DNA of 64,000 nucleotides, taken from positions 1 to 64,000 of the forward strand of contig JAFWEW010000035.1 of NCBI GenBank assembly GCA_017512725.1. Reading direction: 5' to 3'. A model generated the notes under the pieces. It made no database searches. It had not been told where the DNA came from and worked only from the letters and a program-made list of their open reading frames with translations. Source of the DNA: Solobacterium sp. GTDB lineage: Bacteria > Bacillota_I > Bacilli_A > Erysipelotrichales > Erysipelotrichaceae. Positions 1 to 9,458 of the stretch are shown in pieces. Each line of letters starts with the position of its first letter. The stretch's first letter is position 1. The translations under genes and the position numbers were made by a program.

Positions 1-144
1 AATCATCTGAATCGGATCCGGATCGGATTCGCTGTCAGATGGTTCTTCTGCACGAACCGGGAGAATCAGATTCGCGCATACAAACAGCACGGAAACCACT
101 GCCGCCAACCCGAATTTCAGGCTGTTATATTTCATATTTTTCAT
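1..144 (-). CDS. Secreted protein, N-terminal 48 residues only
   Basis: This reading frame starts with ATG at 144 and runs off the left edge of the window. The translation begins MKNMKYN, followed by a hydrophobic stretch (about residues 9-29) and a likely signal peptidase site after VRA, then an acidic Ser/Asp/Pro-rich mature start (EEPSDSESDPDP). This is a typical signal peptide followed by a linker. The rest lies outside the window, so no function can be given. It is on the same strand as the operon upstream but is separated from it by a terminator-like hairpin. Confidence 0.6.
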   Translation of the reverse strand, partial: MKNMKYNSLKFGLAAVVSVLFVCANLILPVRAEEPSDSESDPDPIQMI

Positions 145-284
145 TATAAGAGAATATTACCGGTCTGTTATAAAAACCGGGCTGTGCTGTTCTGTCACTT
201 CCCTGGCAGACCTGATTGCAAACGCATAATTTTGTTCATTGCTGTTCAGATAGTGCAAAAATACAGCAGTCATTTTTAAGTACA

Positions 285-324
285 GTTCGAAAAGAACGAC
301 CGGAGCGATGTACACCCGGCCGTT
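285..324 (-). terminator. Intrinsic terminator after the sensor-MFS operon
   Basis: On the minus strand, arms AACGGCCGG and CCGGTCGTT (one G-U pair) enclose an 12-base loop and are followed by CTTTTC. It lies about 50 bases past the stop of the MFS gene and would separate it from the partial secreted-protein gene. Confidence 0.55.
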
Positions 325-375
325 TCTTTCGTTATATGACATTTGATATTACTGGCTGTCATGCCTTCATTGCTG

Positions 376-2757
376 TTAAGCGCCCTGAGCTGTCTTTCGC
401 TTTCCGTAGAGGAAAACAGCCACAGCAGCAGCCGCATAGATTACAGCTCCCAGCAGCATCGGCGAGAATACACCACGATCCGGCAGCAGCATCAGTTCTG
501 CAATCACCGGCGCAATCGTCAGCAGGACATAAGACAAAACAATCGAGATGATAAGCGCAGTCGACTCATCTACTGAATTTCGGACAACGTTAAGTACCAT
601 AAACTGGTCGGTACACATTGGGGTACCAAAACCATCCAGGAACCCAAGTATCATGCTGGTGATCACGATCATCATAACCAGCGGCGGTACACGCAGAATA
701 AAGATGCTTACTGCGGTCAGGATAAATGCAAACGCAATGGAAACAGGAACTCCAAAATAGCGTTTCGCAGCACCGACCAGAGACGGTCCGATATAGATAC
801 CGGCAAGACCATTTGCAATATAGCAGTAACTCAGCAGAACGGAGGATAAACCATTCGTCTGGCAGATCGCCGGAATCAGAGTCACACAAAGCATGACACC
901 AATATTCAGCGGAATACCGATTACCAGGATATAAAACAGCATCTCTGAGGAGAAGACGATCTTTCTGATATCGCTGAACCGTACCGGCTTCGCTTCCTCT
1001 TCCGCTGCTTCTGTTTTCTGTTTCAGTGCATTCCACGGAAGCAGGAACACCGTAGCCGCCAGATAGATGGCAAACAGACAGGCTGAGAAAATGAACGTCA
1101 TGGAATAACTTGTATTGGCGGAAAGAATCGCACCGAGACCCGCTCCGCAGGTTGCGCCGGCCAGCAGGCCTGCATTATCCTGGGAAATATTCCTGCTTCT
1201 CCCGACTTCTGTCTCATAACCCTTCGTGATCAGGTAATTGGATACCTGCTTGAAGCCGGCATAAGCGAAACCTGCAACTGCTCTGCAGATAATAATGGTC
1301 AGCGCTCCGCCAATGGCAAACGCTGTCGCATTGCAGAAAACCATCAGCAGCGTTGATAAAATCAGGATTACTCTTACATTAAACTTTTTCACAAATCGGG
1401 GAAGAACCATCATTCCCACCATCTGCATCAGACCTTCCATGGTCAGCGGCAATGCGGCTGTCATACCAACCGACAGACCAAACAGTGCTTCTCCGCTGTC
1501 CCGGATCAACATGGCCGCGTATGGAACGCACATGTATTCTGCAGTCGAACACAGGAACCCGGTAAACCGCAGCGCTATTCCGACCTGTTTCTCTGAGAAA
1601 CCGTTATTGGTATTATCCAGTTTCTCTATTTTTGAAACAAACAGTTCAATCAGATTGTTCATTTCAAAGACGAAGATCATCAGGATGATCATGGTTGAGA
1701 GCAGCACGAGAAGAATGTTCGTCATTTCTCTCTCCGCAGCCTCTGTTGAAAGCTCTGCTTCAAGAAGGAGCTGGGTTCCTTCCTCTTCGTCAATATCAAT
1801 GACATAGGAAATCAGTTTCGATGCCTCATCGTTCCGCGTGTAGGACGAGATACGGTCCATGACACGTACCGAACGGACTACCGACAGAGTCGAAACCCGG
1901 TCTTCAATATAGCTCGCCAGACCTTGTACTTTCCGAAGATCCACACCCTGATTCTGAACACGGCGGATCGTATCTTCCAGGTTCACCATGGAAACTTCAA
2001 CCGAGTCTTCCATCTTCTTCATGTAATCTTCCTGGAACTTGCTGATCGTCAGTCCTGTGAGCAGTACGATCGAAACACCCATGATGATCAGAATAACGAT
2101 TCGCTCAAAGACACGGTCTGAAGCCCTCCGGTGGTTGGCTCTCCACTGATCGTCTTTGATAACCCGGACAAAGATTGCCAGCATCAAACCTTCCAGCAGA
2201 GCCGCAAGCAAGGATACAAATACGATATTTCTCTTTACTTCCCGGAAACTGTCATCAAAAATACGGACGGAATACAGACACCCATAATAACCGATGACAT
2301 TATCGTCCTGGTGAATCGGCGTCAGGATCATTCGCATCGTATCTTTTTTCGCAGTTCCGTTTTCACTTTCTGCCATTTCCGAAAAGAGTTTACGGAACTC
2401 ACGGGTACTCAGAAACTTTTGAATCGTGCTTTCCGCTTCCGTGTCATTTGAGGAATCATAATACATCAGTTCCCCGTCCGCTCCCAGAATAAACGGGATC
2501 GTGTCGTGAATCTGATTGTTGAATGACGCAAAGACTTCCTCCATTCCATAGAAGTTCTCAAAGCTTTTTCCGAATCCGATGGCGGTTTCCAGATCCGATA
2601 CGGAATCCTTTTCGATCTTGGTAACAACCTGTTCTTCCAGTTCCAGGGCAGATGTCCGATAGTTCAGATAACCCATCACTGAAATGAAAATTACAGACAG
2701 TCCTGCCACCACCAGCAGGATCATCAGATAAATCAGAGACTCTTTTCTGTTTTTCAT
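376..2757 (-). CDS. MFS transporter fused to an N-terminal extracytoplasmic sensor region
   Basis: The protein has 793 residues, about twice a normal MFS carrier. The first ~375 residues hold a TM anchor (about 8-29), an external Cache-like segment, a second TM pair (about 180-250), another external segment and a further TM. From about residue 385 there is a 12-TM MFS body ending in a short basic tail (YGKRK). The start codon overlaps the stop of the binding-protein gene by four bases, so translation is probably coupled. I infer ligand-gated transport or export, with the N-terminal part sensing outside the cell. The substrate is unknown, but the neighbouring racemase-fold enzyme suggests an amino acid or its derivative. 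The two-part architecture is seen directly; the Cache label is a judgement from topology, not a profile match. Confidence 0.8.
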   Translation of the reverse strand: MKNRKESLIYLMILLVVAGLSVIFISVMGYLNYRTSALELEEQVVTKIEKDSVSDLETAIGFGKSFENFYGMEEVFASFNNQIHDTIPFILGADGELMYYDSSNDTEAESTIQKFLSTREFRKLFSEMAESENGTAKKDTMRMILTPIHQDDNVIGYYGCLYSVRIFDDSFREVKRNIVFVSLLAALLEGLMLAIFVRVIKDDQWRANHRRASDRVFERIVILIIMGVSIVLLTGLTISKFQEDYMKKMEDSVEVSMVNLEDTIRRVQNQGVDLRKVQGLASYIEDRVSTLSVVRSVRVMDRISSYTRNDEASKLISYVIDIDEEEGTQLLLEAELSTEAAEREMTNILLVLLSTMIILMIFVFEMNNLIELFVSKIEKLDNTNNGFSEKQVGIALRFTGFLCSTAEYMCVPYAAMLIRDSGEALFGLSVGMTAALPLTMEGLMQMVGMMVLPRFVKKFNVRVILILSTLLMVFCNATAFAIGGALTIIICRAVAGFAYAGFKQVSNYLITKGYETEVGRSRNISQDNAGLLAGATCGAGLGAILSANTSYSMTFIFSACLFAIYLAATVFLLPWNALKQKTEAAEEEAKPVRFSDIRKIVFSSEMLFYILVIGIPLNIGVMLCVTLIPAICQTNGLSSVLLSYCYIANGLAGIYIGPSLVGAAKRYFGVPVSIAFAFILTAVSIFILRVPPLVMMIVITSMILGFLDGFGTPMCTDQFMVLNVVRNSVDESTALIISIVLSYVLLTIAPVIAELMLLPDRGVFSPMLLGAVIYAAAAVAVFLYGKRKTAQGA

Positions 2758-3974
2758 GACTGTTCACTCCCTGCTGTAAAAATCCGATCGCATACTGCCA
2801 GGAACTCAAACGATAAGGGATACTGAATCTCGATGGCAACATCATAATTCACATAAATACTTGGAGCACTCGTATAAACACAGGGAAGACTGCCTGCTTC
2901 AGTTCCGTTCAGCGTTTTCGCAATTACATCTGCTACAAAGCGCCCTACATTTTCCATATCATTGGCGGATATCAACATCAGTGCGCCTGCCTCTACAACC
3001 GAGACATCATCCATCAGATAGACCGGTATGTTTTTCTCGTAGAAATAGGAAAGCAGCGGCATCAGGTATTCCATATCATTAATCAGGTCGACCGTGAGGA
3101 AAAAGGCGTCAATATTTTCCCCGGCCATCTGCTGGACCTTCTCTTCAACCAGTTTGTAGTATGCTTCTTTTTCTTCTTCGGTTTCCCGCGGCTGCTCGTC
3201 AATGTTGTATTTGATCAGTGAGAACCCGATCTCTTCCGCAGACTGTTTGATATCAGGCACACCGGAAATGGTCTCATCTCCATAGATAATCACACCCAGG
3301 CGGTTAAACGGTTTGATCGAGTGATAATACTTCAGCTGACGCAGAGGAAGGGATGGTTCAACCTGGGCCCACACATAGGGGTTCCCGCTTCCTTCGGTCG
3401 CAGAATCGATAATTCCGGAAGCTACCGGATCAGTCGCGGAATAATCAATCATGGGAACCTTCAGATTCAGATCTTTTACAAATACACCCGCACTGGTTCC
3501 GGTTGTAATGATCAGATCGATATCCCCTTCTCCTGCTCTTTTCCTAAGATCTTCCGCGATTTCCGTTTCGTCTTCATAGGCGAGGTAATAGCAGGCACCC
3601 GGAGAAAATTCAATGTACGGGCCGAGATCGGTTTTCTCCAGGATTGCATACATCTCATCGATATAGATTTTCTTCTTTTCGATTTCATCCGCGGTAAAAG
3701 GAATACTGCCTTCTTTGATCCATCCGTTCTCCTCAAGTCCGGCCAGGATGTAATACAGCTGCCGGCTGAACGGAATGTATTCGTCATAAGACACCACACA
3801 TAACCGCTTTTTGGGTTCTCCCGCTTTCAAATTCGGGGCTGTTTCGCTGGTGTTTGAAGTTTCCGTCTGAGTATTTTCCTCCGCCTGTACACGGCATACT
3901 GCCGGCAGCAGAAACAGGAGTGCCGCAAGGAGCACTGCAGTCCCTTTCCTTTTTTGTCTTCTAAAAGCTCTCAT
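2754..3974 (-). CDS. Secreted ABC-type substrate-binding protein (ABC_sub_bind-like)
   Basis: 406 residues with a basic N-terminus, a hydrophobic core (about 13-31) and an AxA-type cleavage site near VQA; there is no lipobox Cys. The mature part resembles the ABC_sub_bind (TrpX-like) periplasmic-binding fold: KRLCVVSYDEY at the start of lobe 1, LIITTGTSAGV, the 'P-x-DYSATDPVASG' segment, and a second lobe beginning FNRLGVIIYGD. No ABC permease or ATPase is nearby. It is instead sandwiched with four-base overlaps between the racemase-like enzyme and the sensor-MFS gene, so it probably serves as a soluble ligand sensor or delivers substrate to the MFS sensor rather than feeding an ABC importer. 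That role is inference. Confidence 0.75.
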   Translation of the reverse strand: MRAFRRQKRKGTAVLLAALLFLLPAVCRVQAEENTQTETSNTSETAPNLKAGEPKKRLCVVSYDEYIPFSRQLYYILAGLEENGWIKEGSIPFTADEIEKKKIYIDEMYAILEKTDLGPYIEFSPGACYYLAYEDETEIAEDLRKRAGEGDIDLIITTGTSAGVFVKDLNLKVPMIDYSATDPVASGIIDSATEGSGNPYVWAQVEPSLPLRQLKYYHSIKPFNRLGVIIYGDETISGVPDIKQSAEEIGFSLIKYNIDEQPRETEEEKEAYYKLVEEKVQQMAGENIDAFFLTVDLINDMEYLMPLLSYFYEKNIPVYLMDDVSVVEAGALMLISANDMENVGRFVADVIAKTLNGTEAGSLPCVYTSAPSIYVNYDVAIEIQYPLSFEFLAVCDRIFTAGSEQS

Positions 3975-5104
3975 ACATACACCTTTTCCAATCTTTCCGC
4001 GGTCATGCTTAACCAGTCCGAATGAATGTAATCCATATTATTTCTGCAGATAATCTGTTCATCCGTTACACCTGGTTCTCCCAGTAAAACAGCTGTGTCA
4101 CCGACAGCCACATCATCACTGTCTGTCACATCAATGCAGAGGTTGTCCATGCAGATATCATCGGCCAGTGGATATATCCGGTCGCCGATCCGCACACGTA
4201 CGTCCTTTTGTGTCAGCAGCAGAGGACAGTCGCAGTAACCGATCATAGCCCGGGCAATTTTCCGCCTGCTGGTACTGCTGTCTCTGTGCTGATAGGACAA
4301 TGGGGTATCGGCATCGATCTCCCGGACATCGAAGATCCGTGCACAGATTTTCATGACCGGCTTCAGGCATCCGCCGTCACCGCACATCAGCCCGTACATG
4401 GCTGTTCCCACCCGGACCATGTCATAGGAGTATTCCGGAAAACGGAATACCATGGAAGAATTCATGACATGGACAATCATCTTCTTCCGATGATCGTCAC
4501 GAATGCTGTTTATCAGGCTGTCAAATTTCAGCAGCTCTCTTCTGGTTTCTTCCCGGCTCTCGTCATAGTACGCAGAATACAGATGTCCATAGAGTCCGCA
4601 GATATCAATGCCTTCTGCTGAAAACAGTTCTTCTTCCTTCTGCTGAAACTGTTGAAAGCCAAGTCCCATTCCGGAATCCCAGATATCCACCCGGATATGA
4701 ACCCGGATCTTCTGTCTGCGCCTGATTCCCAGGGCATTCAGACTGCGAAAGTGATTCAGGCTGTAGACCGAAAATACCGCTCTCTTTGCCTTGTCTCCCG
4801 CCCGTTTCAGCAATGACTCGATTTCTTTGTCATCTGCCATTCCAAGAAGCAGGACATCGCATCCGTCATCTTCCGTCTTTCTCAGGATGCGCAGCAGCTC
4901 ACTGCCTTTGCCGACCGCTGTCATTTCCGCCAGTCCTCGTTCCGTTAACAGGTTTTTGACACCCGTCAGTCCGTGCCCATATGCATTCCCCTTGATCACT
5001 GCGCATATCCGGGTTCCTTCTTTTACCCTGCTTCGCACAGTTTCCAGATTATATGCAAGTGCGTCTCCGGATATTTCCACCCATGCCGCTTTATTTACGT
5101 TCAT
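3971..5104 (-). CDS. Divergent alanine racemase family enzyme (fold-type III, PLP)
   Basis: 377 residues from the ATG at 5104 (MNVNKAAW); an in-frame ATG at 5116 sits right against a GGAGA and is less likely. Family landmarks: IKGNAYGHG with the PLP lysine K38, YDMVRVG with R231, GYCDC with the tyrosine Y290 where racemases have GYADG, and ICMD at 317-320. The segment that is normally V-H-I-K-x-D-T-G-M-x-R reads VHIRVDIWDSGMGLG (136-149), so the lysine and the arginine of that motif are replaced. Chemistry is probably PLP-dependent amino acid racemisation, but the substrate need not be alanine. The ends overlap both neighbours, placing it in a five-gene operon with sensors and a carrier rather than with cell-wall genes. 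Confidence 0.8.
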   Translation of the reverse strand: MNVNKAAWVEISGDALAYNLETVRSRVKEGTRICAVIKGNAYGHGLTGVKNLLTERGLAEMTAVGKGSELLRILRKTEDDGCDVLLLGMADDKEIESLLKRAGDKAKRAVFSVYSLNHFRSLNALGIRRRQKIRVHIRVDIWDSGMGLGFQQFQQKEEELFSAEGIDICGLYGHLYSAYYDESREETRRELLKFDSLINSIRDDHRKKMIVHVMNSSMVFRFPEYSYDMVRVGTAMYGLMCGDGGCLKPVMKICARIFDVREIDADTPLSYQHRDSSTSRRKIARAMIGYCDCPLLLTQKDVRVRIGDRIYPLADDICMDNLCIDVTDSDDVAVGDTAVLLGEPGVTDEQIICRNNMDYIHSDWLSMTAERLEKVYV

Positions 5105-6551
5105 CTGCCACCACATTCTCCGGATAATCCCGGAACAGCTCTTCTGCTATTTTCCGGTACCAGTCCGGTTCCCTCTCTTCTCTTACGGTAAGGTCAAAGT
5201 ACATCTCCGACAAACCGATCCTGTGTCCATCCCACAGGGATGTCTGTTTCGCCAGCTGCCGTATCCGTTCAAATGAAACCGGGTTATGCCACAGTTCAAC
5301 CGGACCGGCAGTCGTCGCAAATCCATCACCCCGATAAAGCATCATCATCGGCCCGCATATATATCCACTGCAGTCATACGCCCGGATCAGATCCGCCTGT
5401 TCCTCACAGCGTGCTTCCTCCAGCACTGCACACAGAGCACTCTGCCATTGCGGAAGATACGAAGCCTGAAACATTCCGCCCATCCAGGTGATCCCCCGTT
5501 CAAAAAACAGCAGCAGGCACTCGGTAAACACTCCGGGGAATACTTTCTTTTCCTGCAGCAGAGACGACAGTTCCGCAGGATCCGTTCCAAAACTGACCGG
5601 TTCCTTTCGCCAGTCCATGCCGGTCAGACTTCCGTCTTCCCTCAGGCTGAGCATTACCTTGCGTCCTTTTTCATCCGCAGCGCGGAAGAGAAGATCCCCG
5701 AGAGACAATCCGTCCGGCAGCTTTTTCCGGACGATCCGCTCTCTCATATCCTTGTCATATAAAAACTTATAGAGAAGCGAACGTTCATCCGACAGTTCCT
5801 TCAGTAAGAGCGGCAGGATCACCGATTCCATTTCCAGATACACGATCGAAGGAGCCTCCCCGGAAAACAGATGACCGGTAAGCTTTTTCCCGAGTATCGT
5901 TGTCTGCTCGGAGAAAGACCCCGCTTTTTTCAGATCTTCTTCGTTATAGACAGCACTGCATAGTTCCTGGAGCACCTGCCGAAGGGACCGGTCTTCCCCT
6001 TCCGAAACGAACCGTTTCCGGAACCGGTCCACCATTTCCGGAGAAACAGGATCTGCATGTGATGCGAGCTGCACACTGTACTTTGCCGGAAACAACGGCA
6101 GGAACTGTTTGTTATCTCTGGAAAAATACGCACTGATGCCTCTTGAATACGTGGAGTTTTCCAATTCCACCTGTCCGGCAGCCAGTACCGGAACAACCGG
6201 GCTCTGACGCCCCAGCTTTTCCAGAATCAGCGCAAACAGGATGTCTCCCTGCAGAAACTGTGAACAGTAAAGAGAGCCGTGATGGTCTGCCGTACAGATG
6301 ACGTTTTCGTTCAAAACATCCCGAATTCTGGCAGCGTCTTCTTCTCCAAGCAGCCTGCAGGTCAAAGCGGCGGCAGATTCTATAAAATCTTCCGGATCCC
6401 GAAGGGAACCGATCTGCCGGTTGTGCTTCACCTTCTGTGCCTGTACTTCCGCAAAGGAATCGAGATTCATCGGACCAAATGCATAGCTGGCCATAACCGT
6501 TCCATTGCGCTCTCTGCACAGTTCTGCCATTCTGTTCACACGATGCGCCAT
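5091..6551 (-). CDS. Uncharacterised 486-residue protein of the sensor/racemase operon
   Basis: I do not recognise this protein. It has no signal peptide or obvious TM segment and is probably cytosolic. Conserved-looking motifs are CTADHHG (residues 86-92), a following QGDILFALILEKLG segment, AGQVELENSTYSRGIS (125-140), and a late GGMFQASYLPQWQ region. The His/Asp-rich motif would suit a metal or catalytic site, but that is speculation. It begins four bases after the phosphatase stop and overlaps the start of the racemase-like gene by about 14 bases, so it is made in step with both. It might make or consume the compound that the racemase-like enzyme handles, or act as the phosphatase's partner. 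Confidence 0.65.
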   Translation of the reverse strand: MAHRVNRMAELCRERNGTVMASYAFGPMNLDSFAEVQAQKVKHNRQIGSLRDPEDFIESAAALTCRLLGEEDAARIRDVLNENVICTADHHGSLYCSQFLQGDILFALILEKLGRQSPVVPVLAAGQVELENSTYSRGISAYFSRDNKQFLPLFPAKYSVQLASHADPVSPEMVDRFRKRFVSEGEDRSLRQVLQELCSAVYNEEDLKKAGSFSEQTTILGKKLTGHLFSGEAPSIVYLEMESVILPLLLKELSDERSLLYKFLYDKDMRERIVRKKLPDGLSLGDLLFRAADEKGRKVMLSLREDGSLTGMDWRKEPVSFGTDPAELSSLLQEKKVFPGVFTECLLLFFERGITWMGGMFQASYLPQWQSALCAVLEEARCEEQADLIRAYDCSGYICGPMMMLYRGDGFATTAGPVELWHNPVSFERIRQLAKQTSLWDGHRIGLSEMYFDLTVREEREPDWYRKIAEELFRDYPENVVADERK

Positions 6552-6554
6552 TTA

Positions 6555-8339
6555 TTATTCAGCCTTTCCGTAATAGATGAAACCAAGCATGGTAATATCA
6601 TCAAACTGCGGTGCGTCACCGACAAAGTCATCGATTTCTTTTTTCACGCTCGGCAGCAGTTTCGCCGGCAATGCGTCCGGATCTCTGTTCAGAGCTTCCA
6701 GCATCCGTTTTTCACCAAACAGTTCATTCTGTGCATTTGTCGCTTCCATTACGCCGTCCGTATAGACAAAGAGTCGGTCTCCCGGATCCAGATGGATTTC
6801 ATTCTGACGGTACTTCAGTCCTTCCATAGCCGCAACTGCCATCGAATGCTTGGACTTAATGAGTGTATAAGGCTTGTTTCCTCTGCGGATCGCAGGATGT
6901 TCATGTCCGGCATTCACCTCATAGCCATCCCCTGTTTTGAGATCAATGACAGCCAGCCATACCGTTACGAAGAACTGTGATTCATTTCCTTCACAGAGCT
7001 GGTTGTTCACGTTTGTTACAGCTTCGGCAGGAGACTCTCCGGACTGGAGCCGGTTCTTAATCAGTGCCTTGGCGATAACCATGAACAGAGCAGCCGGAAC
7101 ACCCTTTCCGGAAACATCCGCAATGACAAGTGCCAGATGCGTATCATCCACCAGGAAGAAGTCATAGAAGTCACCGCCGACTTCTTTTGCCGGTGTCATG
7201 GAGGCAAAGATGCCAACTTCTTTTCTCTCCGGGAATGCCGGGAAGATCTTTGGCAGCATATCGGACTGGATCTGGGTAGCGACATTCAGATCTGCGTCAA
7301 TGCGTTCCTTCTCTGCCGTGATCTTCTGAAGATTGATCATGTAATTCTCCAGTTCGAGAATCATATTTCCAAAACTTCTTGCCAGAACGCCGATTTCATC
7401 CTGCGGACCGGCTTTAGCGATGATTTCATTTGCGATCTGCGGATCTTTCTTATCCGAGTAGTCCTTAATCTCACATTCAATCTGCACGATCCGGTTCAGA
7501 ACCTCTTTGCGCAGGAGGAAATAGAGAACTGCAGTCATCACAATCAGCACCAGCGCTGTCACCAGTGCCTGTTTGATAACACTCTGCATGATCTCTGTAT
7601 TGACATAGTCCACGCTGATTTCCGAACACATGAGACCTACCTTCTCTCCGTTGATCAGCACCGGCATGCAGTAGGTATATACATGGCCAAATTCATTATT
7701 CAGGGTATCAAATCCATTCTGGACTTCTCCTGTTTTCCAGGCTTCCCACATATACTTATGGATCTCAGGATCCTCATAAACAACGTCTCCGAGTTTGAGG
7801 ATCTCTTTTCCGTCTTCCGTCGTTGTCGTTTCCATCGTAGGATCGAACATGTAATTCATCTTCAGATCCGCTTCGCTTTCCGGATAGATGAAATAGACAT
7901 AACTCAGATTAAAATCCTCGCATGCATCAAAAAAGGCAGAAAACCAGTAATCAAACGAATAATTAACATAAAGGCGCTGACCTTCCAGATCCAGATCGTC
8001 AAAATCGAAATCCGTCCCATAAACTTTTCCGGGATAATGATCTGCGATATAACGATTGAACGCTTTCTCAGCCTCCGGCAGATCCGAACGGAAATCCACC
8101 GGAACCTGTACCAGATCCGGATGTTCCTGGAACCACTTTTTCAGGTGAACAAATTCATTTCCTTCCGATTGAATCTGTCTGGTCAGATTGGTTGTCAGTC
8201 TTCTCAGATCCGCCACAGCATCTTTATGATAGGCGTCCGTCTGAGCGGCATACGTCATTGTTCCGTTAATGATGATCGTCACTGCCGCAAACAGAATGAA
8301 GACAATCGCGAACAATTTCATCAAGCTTCTTTTTTTCAT
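6555..8339 (-). CDS. Membrane-bound PP2C (SpoIIE-type) serine/threonine phosphatase with external sensor
   Basis: 594 residues. TM1 is about 9-28; an extracytoplasmic sensor (about 30-250, Cache-like) is followed by TM2 (about 255-276), a HAMP-like stretch (277-335), a coiled linker and a PP2C catalytic domain. Phosphatase motifs: GGDFYD (388-393), IADVSGKG (406-413), YTDGVMEATN and the terminal DDITML, with the metal-binding aspartates present. In this family such enzymes dephosphorylate anti-anti-sigma (STAS) proteins or similar; no STAS or anti-sigma gene is encoded nearby. It is the first gene of a five-gene operon, with an AAAGGT ribosome site. It probably converts an external signal into dephosphorylation of a distant or novel partner. 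Confidence 0.9.
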   Translation of the reverse strand: MKKRSLMKLFAIVFILFAAVTIIINGTMTYAAQTDAYHKDAVADLRRLTTNLTRQIQSEGNEFVHLKKWFQEHPDLVQVPVDFRSDLPEAEKAFNRYIADHYPGKVYGTDFDFDDLDLEGQRLYVNYSFDYWFSAFFDACEDFNLSYVYFIYPESEADLKMNYMFDPTMETTTTEDGKEILKLGDVVYEDPEIHKYMWEAWKTGEVQNGFDTLNNEFGHVYTYCMPVLINGEKVGLMCSEISVDYVNTEIMQSVIKQALVTALVLIVMTAVLYFLLRKEVLNRIVQIECEIKDYSDKKDPQIANEIIAKAGPQDEIGVLARSFGNMILELENYMINLQKITAEKERIDADLNVATQIQSDMLPKIFPAFPERKEVGIFASMTPAKEVGGDFYDFFLVDDTHLALVIADVSGKGVPAALFMVIAKALIKNRLQSGESPAEAVTNVNNQLCEGNESQFFVTVWLAVIDLKTGDGYEVNAGHEHPAIRRGNKPYTLIKSKHSMAVAAMEGLKYRQNEIHLDPGDRLFVYTDGVMEATNAQNELFGEKRMLEALNRDPDALPAKLLPSVKKEIDDFVGDAPQFDDITMLGFIYYGKAE

Positions 8340-8489
8340 AGTTTTTTACCTTTTATACAAATAAAAACAGTACCATTATCAGTAACAAATTCCGTAAAAT
8401 CAATCTTTAAAAACAATTCATCCTACGTATCGAAACGATCTGCAGAATACGGTTTTTCCCCTGTTTCGTATCTGCGGCAATTCGTTTGC

Positions 8490-9458
8490 TCAGGTGTTCA
8501 GGAATTTCAGAAGCCGGTTCTGAAAATCGTGATAATACGGTTTTTCCATGTACACCATGTGGGATCCCCCTTCAATCATTTCCAGCGAAGATCCCTCCGG
8601 CAGCCGGTCCAGACTTGCTTGGACAAACTCATAGTTCAGATAAGGGTCCTGATCCCCGCAGATCACGAGTGTCTGGTTTTGGATCTTCGAAAGATCGATC
8701 AGTTCTTCGGACCGGTCGACACAGATATCTCTTCTGCCGCCATTGGGACTTGATTCTCCGTCATAACGCCAGCAGCTTGAGCACCAGTATTCCACAACCG
8801 CCGGATCCGTCACCGTCTGATCAAAAGAGCCGTCTTCCGTCCGCTGAAAATCATCGACGGCATGTTCCCACGTATTATGATGGAACGGCTCATTCACCTC
8901 GTATTCCCCGATGCCGCTCAGGATCGGCGCATACAGCACCACTTTATTGACAAGCTCAGGATGGGCAGCCACAAACCGGCTGACCGTTACCGTTCCCCAG
9001 CTCCACCCGAGAATGTCAATCTTATCCTGACCGGTTTCCGCAATGATAGTTTCTGCCGCCGCATGAATGTCTTCTGCGGCATAATCGGAATCCGGCAGAA
9101 ATCCATCCGGAACCGATTCCGACTGCCCGAAACCGGCAATATCAAGAAGCCACGTCCGGTATCCTTCCCCTGCCAGTTTCCGGGCAAGACTGTAATCTTC
9201 ATAATTAATATCAAATTCCTGTGATGAATAGGTTACACCATGAATCAGCAGGATATTTCTGTCCGGGTCTGTTCCGGCCACATGAATTTCCCGCAGATGC
9301 AGGGCCAGTCCGTTTCGCTTCAGTGAATGGTCCGCTGCGTCGTATTCTGTCCGGACAGTATTGTTCCCTGATCTCTGCCAGATCCCGCCGCAGCCGGATA
9401 AAACGCTGATTACCAGCAAACCAATCCATATCGTTCTGAAAATACGCTTCTTTTTCAT
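8490..9458 (-). CDS. Alpha/beta-hydrolase lipoprotein
   Basis: 322 residues. A lipobox LSGC near residue 22 after a basic-hydrophobic start predicts a surface-anchored lipoprotein. Alpha/beta-hydrolase landmarks are the HG motif after a beta strand (NILLIHGVTYSS), the nucleophile elbow GWSWG, an acid in VICGDQDPYL, and the histidine in GGSHMVY near the C-terminus, which completes a Ser-Asp-His triad. The substrate is unknown; similar proteins are esterases or peptidase-like hydrolases. It is a single gene on the minus strand, diverging from the GH13 gene across a 240-base intergenic region. Confidence 0.85.
   Translation of the reverse strand: MKKKRIFRTIWIGLLVISVLSGCGGIWQRSGNNTVRTEYDAADHSLKRNGLALHLREIHVAGTDPDRNILLIHGVTYSSQEFDINYEDYSLARKLAGEGYRTWLLDIAGFGQSESVPDGFLPDSDYAAEDIHAAAETIIAETGQDKIDILGWSWGTVTVSRFVAAHPELVNKVVLYAPILSGIGEYEVNEPFHHNTWEHAVDDFQRTEDGSFDQTVTDPAVVEYWCSSCWRYDGESSPNGGRRDICVDRSEELIDLSKIQNQTLVICGDQDPYLNYEFVQASLDRLPEGSSLEMIEGGSHMVYMEKPYYHDFQNRLLKFLNT

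Noticed and set aside
157-342. 61-codon minus-strand ORF near the left edge
   Set aside because: It spans the terminator hairpin of the MFS operon and shows no coding pattern.
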